Source: an uncultured Bacteroidales bacterium
Lineage (GTDB): Bacteria > Bacteroidota > Bacteroidia > Bacteroidales > Paludibacteraceae
NCBI GenBank assembly: GCA_902798385.1
Contig: CADBWK010000003.1
Coordinates: forward strand, 62,001 to 126,000
Length of the DNA stretch: 64,000 nucleotides
Direction of reading: 5' to 3'
Shown: one piece after another, positions 54,231 to 62,832 of the stretch
Layout: the number at the start of each line of letters is the position of its first letter
How positions within the stretch are numbered: the first letter of the stretch is position 1
Notes under the pieces: generated by a model
Databases searched by the model: none
The model's input: the letters and a program-made list of their open reading frames with translations, nothing else
Told to the model about the DNA's origin: nothing
Translations under genes and position numbers: made by a program

Positions 54231-54261
54231 CAAAGGTACTACATTTTTATGACATACGCAA
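54231..54261 (-). promoter_or_regulatory. Promoter for cdd-lptF-ribBA
   Basis: Minus-strand TTG (54261-54259), 20-base spacer, TACCTTTG (54238-54231). The palindrome CCTTTGC-GGGT-GCAAAGG (54219-54236) overlaps the -7 element, nearly identical to that at the addA promoter. Confidence 0.82.
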
Positions 54262-54280
54262 TAAAAAAGCAGAAAAATAT

Positions 54281-54311
54281 TTGCATATATGCAAAAAAAG
54301 TTGTAATTTTG
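54281..54311 (+). promoter_or_regulatory. Promoter for valS-metK-lspA
   Basis: TTG (54281-54283), 20-base spacer, TAATTTTG (54304-54311), 30 bases before the valS ATG. Confidence 0.82.
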
Positions 54312-54341
54312 CACGCTTTTTTGAAAATAACAATACAATAT

Positions 54342-56972
54342 ATGGAATCAAAGTACAATCCTACCGAAATTGAAGCCCGCTGGTATCAGTACTGGCTGGA
54401 CAACAAACTCTTTCATTCAGAGCCCGACGGGCGTGATCCGTTTACCATCGTGATTCCGCCGCCCAACGTAACGGGTGTGCTCCATATGGGCCACGTCCTG
54501 AATGAGACGATACAAGATATCTTGGTTCGTCGTGCGCGCCTCGAAGGCAAGAACGCCTGCTGGGTGCCGGGTACGGACCATGCGTCGATCGCTACCGAAG
54601 CGAAGGTGATCAAGCGCCTCAAGGAGCAAGGTATCAATAAATCCGACCTGACCCGTGAGCAATTCCTCAAGCATGCTTGGGACTGGACCGACGAGCACGG
54701 CGGCATCATCCTCAAGCAGCTGCGCAAACTCGGTTGCTCCTGCGACTGGGACCGCACCGCCTTCACCATGGACGAGACGCGCTCCAAAGCCGTCATCAAG
54801 GTGTTCTGCGACCTCTATAAGAAAGGACTCATCTACCGCGGTCTGCGTATGGTGAACTGGGATCCGGAGCGTCAGACTGCCCTCTCCGACGAGGAGGTGA
54901 TCTACCACGACGAGCATAATAAATTCTACTACCTGCGCTACGAAGTAGCAGAAGAACCGGGTAAGTATGCCATCGTGGCGACCACCCGCCCGGAGACGAT
55001 CTTCGGCGATATCGCCGTGTGCATCAACCCCAAGGAGGAGAAGAATCATTGGCTCAAGGGCAAGCATGTCATCGTACCGGGTGTAGGGCGTAAGATCCCC
55101 ATCATCGAGGACCGCTACGTGGAGATCGGTTTCGGTACGGGTTGCCTCAAGGTGACGCCGGCGCATGACGTGAACGACTATATGCTCGGTCAGAAGTATA
55201 ACCTGAAAACCATCGATATCTTCACGCCGGATGCCCACCTGAACATGGACACGGTGGAGGACGAGTTGCAGCCGAACGTACGCAAGTACCACGGCATGGA
55301 CCGTTTCGATTGCCGCAAGCAGATCGTCGAAGATCTGCAGGCTGCCGGTCTCGTGGAGAAGATCGAGGATTACGATAACAAGGTCGGCTACTCCGAGCGT
55401 ACGAACGTGCCTATCGAGCCGCGGTTGTCTCTCCAGTGGTTCGTGAAGATGCAGCATTTCGCTGACATCGCGCTGCCGCCGGTAATGAACGACGAGATCG
55501 TTTTCTATCCCGCCAAATACAAGAACACCTACCGCAACTGGCTCGAGAACATCAAAGACTGGTGTATCTCGCGTCAACTCTGGTGGGGTCACCGTATCCC
55601 GGCATACTACGACGCCGACCTGCTCGCTCAGACCGGTCTCGAGAACTACCCGGACGACAAGATCATCGTTTCCGAGACGAAGCCCGAAGGCAACTACGTA
55701 CAGGACGAAGGCGCTTTGGATACATGGTTCAGCAGCTGGCTCTGGCCGATCAGCCTCTTTGACGGCATCGAGCACCCCGACAACCAAGAGATCAATTACT
55801 ACTACCCCACCGCTGACCTCGTTACGGGTCCGGATATCATCTTCTTCTGGGTAGCCCGTATGATCATGGCGGGTTACGAGTACGTAGGTAAGATGCCGTT
55901 CAAGCATGTCTATTTCACCGGTATCGTACGCGATAAACTCGGACGTAAGATGTCCAAATCCCTCGGTAACAGTCCCGATCCGCTGGATCTGATCGAGCGT
56001 TTCGGTGCCGACGGTGTCCGTATGGGCATCCTGCTTTCCGCACCTGCCGGCAACGACATCCTCTACGATGATTCGCTCTGCGAGCAGGGACGTAACTTCT
56101 GCAATAAGATCTGGAACTGCTTCCGTATGGTCAAGGGCCTCGAGGTAGCGGATATCCCGCAGCCGGAGACAAGCCGATACGCGATTAAGTGGTTTGATGC
56201 CAAGCTTGGCGAAACAGAGGCAGAGATCGCGGACTTGTTCAGCAAATACCGTCTGAGCGAAGCGTTGATGGCAATCTTCAAACTGTACTGCGATGAGTTC
56301 AGCGGTTGGTATCTGGAGATGATCAAACCCGGCTATCAGCAACCGATCGACAAGGCCACCTACGAGGCAACGCTCGCGTTCTTCGATCGCCTGCTGCGTG
56401 TGCTCCATCCGTTCATGCCGTTCATCACGGAAGAGCTCTGGCAGAACCTATACGAGCGTAAGGACGGCGAGTCTATAATGACTTCGTCATTAGAGAATTC
56501 AGAAGTCAGAAGTCAGAATTCAGATATCCTCGCCGAGGTCGAAGACCTCAAGGCAATCATCGCCGGTGTGCGTAACGCACGCGCATCGAAGAACATCCCG
56601 CAGAAAGAGCGCCTGACCCTCATCAGTCCGGTGGCTTTGAACGCACTGGTAGATAAATTGGCGAATGTTAATATAGTCGAGAGTCAAGAGTCAAGAGTCG
56701 AGAGTGGCAACTGCTCCAAGTTCATCGTCGGCACGACAGAGTTCGCGATCCCGATGGATGCGTTCATCAACGTGGATGAGGAGCTCAAGAAACTCGAGGC
56801 CGATCTGGCTCACCAGCAAGGTTTCCTCCGCGGCGTGATGGCGAAGCTCGGCAACGAGCGCTTTGTAGCCAACGCCAAGCCGGAGATCGTGGCGCTCGAG
56901 CAAAAGAAGAAAGCCGACGCCGAAGCCCGTATTGCGGCTTTGGAAGAGGCAATTAAAGCATTAAAAGGATAA
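54342..56972 (+). CDS. valS: Valyl-tRNA synthetase with two array-derived insertions
   Basis: ValS charges tRNA-Val. I start at the ATG 54342 ([18 protein letters not shown]), 30 bases after the promoter. The 876-residue protein has the class I HIGH motif ([13 protein letters not shown]), the editing domain ([10 protein letters not shown]), the KMSKS motif ([18 protein letters not shown]), the anticodon domain and a C-terminal coiled-coil arm ([16 protein letters not shown]). Two stretches in the anticodon-domain/arm region ([19 protein letters not shown] and [11 protein letters not shown]) are encoded by heptamer arrays, the first preceded by a perfect hairpin. They look like recent in-frame insertions. 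Confidence 0.96.
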   Translation: MESKYNPTEIEARWYQYWLDNKLFHSEPDGRDPFTIVIPPPNVTGVLHMGHVLNETIQDILVRRARLEGKNACWVPGTDHASIATEAKVIKRLKEQGINKSDLTREQFLKHAWDWTDEHGGIILKQLRKLGCSCDWDRTAFTMDETRSKAVIKVFCDLYKKGLIYRGLRMVNWDPERQTALSDEEVIYHDEHNKFYYLRYEVAEEPGKYAIVATTRPETIFGDIAVCINPKEEKNHWLKGKHVIVPGVGRKIPIIEDRYVEIGFGTGCLKVTPAHDVNDYMLGQKYNLKTIDIFTPDAHLNMDTVEDELQPNVRKYHGMDRFDCRKQIVEDLQAAGLVEKIEDYDNKVGYSERTNVPIEPRLSLQWFVKMQHFADIALPPVMNDEIVFYPAKYKNTYRNWLENIKDWCISRQLWWGHRIPAYYDADLLAQTGLENYPDDKIIVSETKPEGNYVQDEGALDTWFSSWLWPISLFDGIEHPDNQEINYYYPTADLVTGPDIIFFWVARMIMAGYEYVGKMPFKHVYFTGIVRDKLGRKMSKSLGNSPDPLDLIERFGADGVRMGILLSAPAGNDILYDDSLCEQGRNFCNKIWNCFRMVKGLEVADIPQPETSRYAIKWFDAKLGETEAEIADLFSKYRLSEALMAIFKLYCDEFSGWYLEMIKPGYQQPIDKATYEATLAFFDRLLRVLHPFMPFITEELWQNLYERKDGESIMTSSLENSEVRSQNSDILAEVEDLKAIIAGVRNARASKNIPQKERLTLISPVALNALVDKLANVNIVESQESRVESGNCSKFIVGTTEFAIPMDAFINVDEELKKLEADLAHQQGFLRGVMAKLGNERFVANAKPEIVALEQKKKADAEARIAALEEAIKALKG
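56476..56526. repeat. Hairpin plus 4 x 7-bp array inside valS
   Basis: TAATGAC-TTC-GTCATTA (56476-56492) is a perfect 7-bp stem. Six bases later come TCAGAAG, TCAGAAG, TCAGAAT, TCAGATA (56499-56526). The composite encodes [18 protein letters not shown]. Confidence 0.85.
56674..56708. repeat. In-frame array, 5 x 7 bp (GAGTCAA) in valS
   Basis: Units TAGTCGA, GAGTCAA, GAGTCAA, GAGTCGA, GAGTGGC encode [11 protein letters not shown]. Confidence 0.88.
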
Positions 56973-56977
56973 ATCGA

Positions 56978-58231
56978 ATGCATTATTTATTTACATCAGA
57001 ATCGGTGTCGGAAGGACACCCGGATAAAGTAGCCGATCAGATTTCGGATGCTATCCTGGATAATATGTTAGCGCAGGATCCGCAGGCTCACGTAGCTTGC
57101 GAGACGCTGTGTACCACCGGACAAGTGGTCATCGCCGGAGAGGTGAGTTGTAAGGGATGGGTCGATCTGCAGGTCGTTGCCCGAAAGACAATCGCCGAGA
57201 TCGGTTACACCAAGTCGGAGTATAAGTTCGAGGCAGAGAGTTGCGGTATCCTGGCAGCACTGCACGCGCAGAGTCAGGACATCAACATGGGTGTGAGCCG
57301 CGAGAAAGAAGAGGAACAAGGTGCCGGTGACCAAGGTATGATGTTCGGTTATGCCACCGACGAGACGGATAACTACATGCCGTTGACGCTCGATCTCGCC
57401 CACACCTTGGTGTACACGCTCGCACGTATCCGCAAGGAAGGTCAGCAGATGACCTATCTGCGTCCGGACAGCAAATCGCAGGTCACCATCGAATACGACG
57501 AGCAGAATCATCCGGTTCGCATCGATACGATCGTGCTCAGTACGCAGCATGACCCGGGCGTGAGCAGCGAGCAGATCAAACGCGATATCATTGATATCGT
57601 CTTGCCGCGCGTAGCCACGCGTGACTCGCGATACAGCCACCTGCTCCATGCTTTCCTGGAGGAACAAAACGCGAAGTTGTTAGTCAACCCGACGGGTAAC
57701 TTCGTGATCGGAGGTCCGCACGGCGACACGGGTCTGACAGGTCGTAAGATCATCGTGGACACCTACGGTGGTCGCGGTGCGCACGGTGGCGGTGCATTCA
57801 GCGGCAAAGATCCATCGAAAGTGGACCGCTCGGCAGCCTACGCAGCACGTTGGATAGCGAAGCATTTGGTGGCAGCCGGTGTAGCCCATGAGGCGCTGAT
57901 ACAAGTGAGCTACGCCATCGGTGTAGCCAAGCCGGTGTCGCTCTACGTCAACACCTACGGCACCGCCCAAGTGAAGATGAGTGACGCGCAGATCGCACAG
58001 ATAGTAGATCAATTGTTTGACCTGCGTCCGGCAGCCATCATCCGCGACCTCAAGCTCACCCAACCGATGTATCAGGAGACCGCCAAGTACGGTCATGTAG
58101 GTCGTACGAACGAGGTAGTCACCAAGACCTTTATTGACGCGGACGGAAACACCTTCAGCCGCGAAGTAGAATTATTCACATGGGAGAAATTAGACCGCTT
58201 AGCAGCCGTCAAAGCCGCGTTTGGCTTGTAA
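56978..58231 (+). CDS. metK: S-adenosylmethionine synthetase
   Basis: MetK makes SAM from methionine and ATP. The 417-residue protein starts [22 protein letters not shown] (catalytic His). It contains the methionine-loop segment [16 protein letters not shown], the [21 protein letters not shown] signature and the [27 protein letters not shown]-loop-like motif. It is slightly longer than E. coli MetK (384), as in many Bacteroidales, with extra residues in surface loops. It follows valS by 5 bases and its 3' end overlaps lspA by 52 bases. No SAM riboswitch is visible. Confidence 0.97.
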   Translation: MHYLFTSESVSEGHPDKVADQISDAILDNMLAQDPQAHVACETLCTTGQVVIAGEVSCKGWVDLQVVARKTIAEIGYTKSEYKFEAESCGILAALHAQSQDINMGVSREKEEEQGAGDQGMMFGYATDETDNYMPLTLDLAHTLVYTLARIRKEGQQMTYLRPDSKSQVTIEYDEQNHPVRIDTIVLSTQHDPGVSSEQIKRDIIDIVLPRVATRDSRYSHLLHAFLEEQNAKLLVNPTGNFVIGGPHGDTGLTGRKIIVDTYGGRGAHGGGAFSGKDPSKVDRSAAYAARWIAKHLVAAGVAHEALIQVSYAIGVAKPVSLYVNTYGTAQVKMSDAQIAQIVDQLFDLRPAAIIRDLKLTQPMYQETAKYGHVGRTNEVVTKTFIDADGNTFSREVELFTWEKLDRLAAVKAAFGL

Positions 58232-58740
58232 CAGGCATTGTGCTCGGGGCGGTGGTGATTGACCAGTTCATCAAGCTCTATATCGCCACCCACTACACCC
58301 TCGGCGAGAGCCGCGAGGTCTTCTCGTGGTTCTGGCTGTGTTATATCGAGAACAACGGCATGGCGTTCGGCATCGAGTGGTTCTCCAAACTGGCGCTGAC
58401 CCTCTTCCGTCTCTTGGCGGTGGGGCTGCTGGGATGGTACATCGACACGCTGATCAAGAAGCCCGAGACACCGACCGGTTATATCGCTACGATCGCGTTC
58501 ATCATCGCCGGGGCATTGGGCAACATCATCGACTGCGTGTGTTACGGCAAACTCTTCGGTTATGCCGGTTGGTTCTTCGGGCGCGTGGTGGACATGTTCT
58601 ACTTCCCGCTCATCCGCAACAGTGCCGGCGAAGTGATCTTCTTCCGTCCGGTGTTTAACTTCGCAGACAGTTGTATCACATGCTCCGTCATCGTCATTCT
58701 GCTTTTCTATCTCAAGCAACTGAATGGTAAAGAAGATTAG
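58180..58740 (+). CDS. lspA: Lipoprotein signal peptidase II
   Basis: LspA cleaves prolipoproteins at the lipobox. The 186-residue protein has four membrane helices and the conserved blocks [37 protein letters not shown] (first catalytic Asp) and [13 protein letters not shown] (second catalytic Asp). It is longer than E. coli LspA (164) owing to a loop between the two Asp residues ([19 protein letters not shown]), as in other Bacteroidetes. The start overlaps metK by 52 bases, and its stop overlaps the following DUF4296 gene by 17 bases, a pairing seen in relatives. Confidence 0.95.
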   Translation: MGEIRPLSSRQSRVWLVTGIVLGAVVIDQFIKLYIATHYTLGESREVFSWFWLCYIENNGMAFGIEWFSKLALTLFRLLAVGLLGWYIDTLIKKPETPTGYIATIAFIIAGALGNIIDCVCYGKLFGYAGWFFGRVVDMFYFPLIRNSAGEVIFFRPVFNFADSCITCSVIVILLFYLKQLNGKED

Positions 58741-59293
58741 TCTTTATATTATTCTGGTGTTTTGCCTGTTCGGTTGCCGACCGAAGGGGATCCTGCATTC
58801 ATGGGAGATGCGGGATCTGCTGATTGAACTGCATCAGACGGATGCGTTGTTGCAGGCCAAGGGACTGACCAATAATCAGGAAGTGAAGGCGATCTACTAC
58901 TCGCAGGTGCTGGACAAACACGGCCTCACGCAGTCGCAGTTCGACTCGTGCCTGGTATGGTACACAGCCCATCCGCAACTGTTCGATAAGATTTATCCGA
59001 AAGTGGTGGCAAAGTTACAAGCCGAAAAGGATGAGTTCCTGGCGCTGTATCCGGAGTTTGCCGCACGTATGCGCGACGAACTGCAGGCGGACACGATCAT
59101 CGTCCCCGCGTTCACGCGCCGCGAGTTGGACAGCATCTACCAAGTGACGCAGCACGGCTACGTCAACAGTTGGTTCCCCTTGTCAGTGCATGATACGATA
59201 GATCAGCTCTTTCCACAGATCGGCGTCCCGAGCGGAGGGGTTGTTGATACCCTTCAGACGAGCGTCGGTTTCACGGAGATAACCCACAATTAA
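58724..59293 (+). CDS. DUF4296 lipoprotein
   Basis: The 189-residue protein begins with a lipoprotein signal ([14 protein letters not shown], lipobox FGC). Its helical body has the DUF4296 pattern: EMRDLLIELHQTDALLQAKG, YYSQVLDKHGLTQSQFDSCLVWY and YPEFAARMRDEL. Function unknown; genes of this family commonly follow lspA. Its last ~37 codons lie over the 3' end of the convergent holA (111-base overlap), and that part (VNSWFPLSVHD ... GFTEITHN) may be read-through beyond an original shorter end. Confidence 0.82.
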   Translation: MVKKISLYIILVFCLFGCRPKGILHSWEMRDLLIELHQTDALLQAKGLTNNQEVKAIYYSQVLDKHGLTQSQFDSCLVWYTAHPQLFDKIYPKVVAKLQAEKDEFLALYPEFAARMRDELQADTIIVPAFTRRELDSIYQVTQHGYVNSWFPLSVHDTIDQLFPQIGVPSGGVVDTLQTSVGFTEITHN

Positions 59294-60214
59294 GAACGTC
59301 TTCCCGGCAGGATAACGTCTTGCCGCCATTTCATAATCCTTTACGAAATACGGATTGATACCAAGCTCCCTCGCCACCACGGCGGGGGCTTTTATTGGCA
59401 TGTAATGATACATGAGCAGGTTGGAGAAGAAGGTATAGAGCGGCGCCATCTCACGAATCATCGGGTGATCTTTGGATGAGGCGAAATACTGCGCGATACG
59501 GTTCGCTTTGACGATGTCGCCGCGTATCAACGCCGCCTGCAGTTCCATAATGTTAAAGTCCTTGGAGATACCTATATTACGCTCCACCAACGCGGCATCG
59601 ATCGTGTTGACGCCTTCCGGACGACCAGCAATGAGCTTATCGAGTGCGCCTACAATCGCAGAGAGGTCGGTGCCTAAGTGATCCGCCAAGAGCGGTGCTA
59701 CCTTCGGGTCGATCTGCAGTTCCGGATGCTCTTTCTTGAAGTCCGCGATATAAGCCGTGATCCATTTCTCCACCTCATAATCCCGCAGTTTGTCCGACTG
59801 CAGCCATACCACCTGCGGATGCTCCATCACACGCTTCCAAATATTCTGCCGCTTGTCGGGTTTGCCGTTGTAGCAAAGCACGAGGACGGTCTGCTCCATG
59901 ATCGCATTGAGATACGCATCCAGTGCCTCCCATTTCTTGACCGCCTGCGCTTCCCGCACGATGATCACCTTACGTCCACCCATCATCGCATACCCGCGTG
60001 CGGCGGAGATAACCGGCGCTATATCCGCTCCGGAGAGGTCACGACCATAGATGAGTTGCTGGTCGAACTCGCGCGCCATCTCATCGAGGGCGTTGGCGGC
60101 AATGAACTCAAACACGCGATCGGTGTAATACGGTTCTTCGCCGCAGAGCACGTAGATCGGGGCGTACTTACCGGCCTGCAAGGCGGCCATGATGTCATTG
60201 AATTTAGCAGTCAT
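59183..60214 (-). CDS. holA: DNA polymerase III subunit delta
   Basis: HolA is the clamp-loader wrench that opens the beta clamp. The 343-residue protein has the family's N-terminal YVLCGEEPYYTDRVFEFIAANAL, the middle RKVIIVREAQAVKKWEALDAYL, and the C-terminal helical collar with GTDLSAIVGALDKLIAG, FNIMELQAALIRGD and a Bacteroidetes-typical end KELIYRIMH. It is the last gene of the minus-strand operon; its ATG (60212-60214) sits at the edge of a short array shared with the upstream membrane-protein stop. Confidence 0.93.
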   Translation of the reverse strand: MTAKFNDIMAALQAGKYAPIYVLCGEEPYYTDRVFEFIAANALDEMAREFDQQLIYGRDLSGADIAPVISAARGYAMMGGRKVIIVREAQAVKKWEALDAYLNAIMEQTVLVLCYNGKPDKRQNIWKRVMEHPQVVWLQSDKLRDYEVEKWITAYIADFKKEHPELQIDPKVAPLLADHLGTDLSAIVGALDKLIAGRPEGVNTIDAALVERNIGISKDFNIMELQAALIRGDIVKANRIAQYFASSKDHPMIREMAPLYTFFSNLLMYHYMPIKAPAVVARELGINPYFVKDYEMAARRYPAGKTFLIVGYLRETDARLKGINNPSARDADLWKELIYRIMH

Positions 60215-60232
60215 CAGTATTCAGTTTTCAGA
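60212..60232. repeat. Tandem array, 3 x 7 bp (ATTCAGT-like)
   Basis: Units CATCAGT, ATTCAGT, TTTCAGA span the holA ATG and the stop of the membrane-protein gene. Confidence 0.65.
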
Positions 60233-61711
60233 GGGGATATAAATCATGTATTTGTATGGAGAGCGGTCGAGGACTTGGTAGCCTTCGTCACGCAGCATGT
60301 GCTCAAAACAACTCTGTTGGTCTTGGTAGGTCGGTTTGGTCTTGAACTGCGGCGAGTAGGAGCAGAACACGATAGGACGCTCGGTGCCAATGATCTCGCG
60401 GTACTTAGCCGTATAGACGGAGTCGTATATATTCGACCAGAACTCATTAAACCGTGCCGCCTCACATCCCGTCACCGCACGCATGAGATGATTCTCCTGT
60501 CCTACAGACAGGATTTTTGATTTATGATTTTTGATTTTTGATTGGAGGCTATCGAAGTCGGCTTTGTATTGGAGCAGGCGGTTCTGTTCGGCTTGGCGGA
60601 TGGCGATACCGTTATACGGAGCCACCGTCGCGATCGTCTGCACTTTGGTGAGGTCGTTATTGCCTATGCTGTTGGTTGTCATGCGATAGACCACGACCGC
60701 ACTGAAGATAGCCAGCACAATAAAGAGGTATCGTCGCACAGGGGCTTCGTACATAAGCGCTGCCACCGGCAGCAGACACAGCACCGCCGGAAAGAGCTTG
60801 AGCCAAGCGGTGTCAGTACCTAAGGTCGCTATCATCAAGATGATAGCTCCAATTGGTAATTTGCCTGCGGCAATCACAAGGATCAACGCCGAGAGCATGT
60901 ACGTCAGATCCGTATTATACCAGTGATGCGGTTTGGTCGTATAAATAGCCACCAACGCTAACAAGACACCAATGACAATAGCTGATAGCTGATAGATGAT
61001 AGATGAACGATCTTTGATTCGTTGACCGATAGCCAGCACGCCGATAGCCATGAAGGCATACAGGATCAACTGCCCGCTGTTCTCCCATAACTTGGTCAGC
61101 ATCGCTATCAGGTCGTGACTCGTCATCGCCGCATCCATCGGAGAGGGTGTCACGAAGCAATACCCTAACAGATACACCACGCCGGCGCTCACCGCCGCGA
61201 TAGGGATATTCCAAAGCGATTTCTTTTTCCACAACGGAATCAGTACCAATAACGCCAATATATTCGGGAAGCGTGCGGCGACTGCGAGACCCAATACAAT
61301 CGGACTCTGCGTCACCCAAAGGGCAGAGAGCAGCAGCACCGAGAGCGTGCCGGGACTGAACTCCTGAAACGCACCGTACCCCATGAGCACGAACGCCAAG
61401 GCAAGCCAATGAAGGTTGTTACGCTTTTGTTCTTTATCCAACAGACAGCAATACGGGAGTGTGATCGCCGTCACCGTACACAGCCAACCGAAAAGACGCA
61501 GCGGCAGCAGTTGTGCACCGAACAGCCGCACGATCGCCCCACCGGTGAGCAGCGTGCCGACAGCCATCCAACCGCCCTCTAACGACTCGTACTTATACAG
61601 CCAGTAGAGCGGGTCTTGGTGGTTCCCAAAACCGGCAAACACAAACCACAGGGTGTACGCCAACGCGGCGACCGGCAGGCTTATTGATAATATGCGTGAA
61701 TGAGATCGCAA
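60221..61711 (-). CDS. Polytopic membrane protein, probably glycosyltransferase-C-like
   Basis: The 496-residue protein has about ten membrane helices and a soluble C-terminal ~150 residues. The N-terminal FAGFGNHQDPLYWLYKYESLEGGW is reminiscent of mannosyl/arabinosyltransferase-C proteins with an acidic pair in the first loop, but I cannot assign a family. The start is probably TTG 61709-61711, since no ATG exists before the first helix; it overlaps wecE by 31 bases. Two heptamer arrays (60514-60541 with a hairpin; 60977-61011) encode QSKIKNHKSKI and DRSSIIYQLSAI. Its place after WecE suggests a role in surface-glycan assembly. Confidence 0.7.
   Translation of the reverse strand: MRSHSRILSISLPVAALAYTLWFVFAGFGNHQDPLYWLYKYESLEGGWMAVGTLLTGGAIVRLFGAQLLPLRLFGWLCTVTAITLPYCCLLDKEQKRNNLHWLALAFVLMGYGAFQEFSPGTLSVLLLSALWVTQSPIVLGLAVAARFPNILALLVLIPLWKKKSLWNIPIAAVSAGVVYLLGYCFVTPSPMDAAMTSHDLIAMLTKLWENSGQLILYAFMAIGVLAIGQRIKDRSSIIYQLSAIVIGVLLALVAIYTTKPHHWYNTDLTYMLSALILVIAAGKLPIGAIILMIATLGTDTAWLKLFPAVLCLLPVAALMYEAPVRRYLFIVLAIFSAVVVYRMTTNSIGNNDLTKVQTIATVAPYNGIAIRQAEQNRLLQYKADFDSLQSKIKNHKSKILSVGQENHLMRAVTGCEAARFNEFWSNIYDSVYTAKYREIIGTERPIVFCSYSPQFKTKPTYQDQQSCFEHMLRDEGYQVLDRSPYKYMIYIPSEN
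60496..60541. repeat. Hairpin plus 4 x 7-bp array (TTTTTGA) inside the membrane-protein gene
   Basis: CCTGTC-CTACA-GACAGG (60496-60512) is a perfect 6-bp stem, followed after one base by TTTTTGA, TTTATGA, TTTTTGA, TTTTTGA. Same layout as the valS composite. Confidence 0.82.
60977..61011. repeat. In-frame array, 5 x 7 bp (GATAGCT) in the membrane-protein gene
   Basis: Units AATAGCT, GATAGCT, GATAGAT, GATAGAT, GAACGAT; the minus strand encodes DRSSIIYQLSAI. Confidence 0.8.
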
Positions 61712-62832
61712 ATGGTGTGTACTTGTTCTTGGGTCAGATCATAGAAGAGCGGCAAACGCACGAGACAATCCGCGTAGCGGTCGCAGTTAGGCAGTTCGCG
61801 ACCGTCATGACGGTTCTTATAGTACTCGCTCGAATGCAGACTCAGATAATGGAACACCGCACCTACCCCGTTGTCCTTGAGGTACTTGATGAACGCCGTG
61901 CGCTTCTCAAGGGACGGCAGCACGAGGTAAAACATATGTGCGTTATTGGTGGCGTACTCGGGTATATCCGGCAGCGTGAAGTATCCCTTCTCTGCCAGCG
62001 GTTTAAGACGTTTGAGATAGGTCTCCCAAAGTTTCTTACGCTTAGCCTGTATCATGTCGAGGTTCTCTAACTGCGCCCAGAGGAAAGCGGCATTCACTTC
62101 GCTCGGCAGGAAAGAGGAACCCAGATCCACCCATCCGTATTTATTCACCTCCCCGCGGAAGAACTCAGCACGGTTAGTGCCCTTCTCCCAGATGATCTCT
62201 GCGCGACGCACAAAGCGCTCATCGTTCACCACCAGCAGTCCTCCTTCGCCTCCGGCGGTGATGTTCTTCGTCTCATGGAAACTAAAGGCAGCCATATGAC
62301 CGATACCGCCTAACGGCATTGGATATTGGTTTTTGGTGATTGGTGATTTGTAGTAACTGTCGATGGCTTGTGCAGCGTCCTCTACGACGAGCAGGTTATG
62401 CTTCTTGGCGACCGCCATGATGGCGTCCATGTCGCAGGCGATACCGGCGTAATGAACCGGCACGATGACCTTGGTACGCGGCGTGATGAGTGCCTCCAAA
62501 CTCTCTGCATCGATATTGGGATTGCGCTGCATCGAGTCCGCAAAAACGACCTTCGCTCCTTCGCGCAGGAAAGCCAAAGCCGTGCTCACAAACGTATAAG
62601 ACGGCACGATCACTTCGTCACCCGGCTTCAGGTCGCAGAGCATGGCGCACATCTCCAGGGCGTCCGTACCGGACGAGGTCAGCAGGGTCTTACGAAAACC
62701 GTATCGCTGCTCGAACCATGCCTGGCAACGCTTGGTGAATGTACCGTTTCCGGACAACTTGCACGTATAAACGGCTTCGTACATGTAATGGGCTTCCTTG
62801 CCCGTCAAATGAGGTTGATTGAAATTAATCAT
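61681..62832 (-). CDS. wecE: WecE/RffA-like dTDP-4-amino-4,6-dideoxygalactose transaminase
   Basis: WecE-type DegT/DnrJ/EryC1 enzymes aminate dTDP-4-keto-6-deoxyglucose to the 4-amino sugar used in surface glycans. I start at the ATG 62830-62832 (MINFNQPHLTGKEAHYMYEA). The 383-residue protein has LLTSSGTDALEMCAML, VIVPSYTFVSTALAFL, VVEDAAQAID and the PLP-lysine site SFHETKNITAGGEGG. A 35-bp heptamer array encodes KSPITKNQYPM just before the conserved GGIGHMAAFSFHETKN. The gene overlaps the SMR gene upstream by 4 bases. Confidence 0.92.
   Translation of the reverse strand: MINFNQPHLTGKEAHYMYEAVYTCKLSGNGTFTKRCQAWFEQRYGFRKTLLTSSGTDALEMCAMLCDLKPGDEVIVPSYTFVSTALAFLREGAKVVFADSMQRNPNIDAESLEALITPRTKVIVPVHYAGIACDMDAIMAVAKKHNLLVVEDAAQAIDSYYKSPITKNQYPMPLGGIGHMAAFSFHETKNITAGGEGGLLVVNDERFVRRAEIIWEKGTNRAEFFRGEVNKYGWVDLGSSFLPSEVNAAFLWAQLENLDMIQAKRKKLWETYLKRLKPLAEKGYFTLPDIPEYATNNAHMFYLVLPSLEKRTAFIKYLKDNGVGAVFHYLSLHSSEYYKNRHDGRELPNCDRYADCLVRLPLFYDLTQEQVHTICDLIHAYYQ
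62318..62352. repeat. In-frame array, 5 x 7 bp (ATTGGTG) in wecE
   Basis: Units ATTGGAT, ATTGGTT, TTTGGTG, ATTGGTG, ATTTGTA. On the minus strand the word is CACCAAT, close to the CCAATCA words of mtaB and ribF. Confidence 0.78.

Noticed and set aside
54222..54341. Longer ValS starting at 54222
   Set aside because: The region contains the cdd and valS promoters, and the conserved N-terminus starts at 54342.
54417..56408. A 663-codon frame on the minus strand opposite valS
   Set aside because: Same artefact; valS is unmistakable on the plus strand.
4187..62352. CRISPR arrays as an explanation of the repeats
   Set aside because: Units are 7-21 bp with no unique spacers, no leader and no cas genes in the window.
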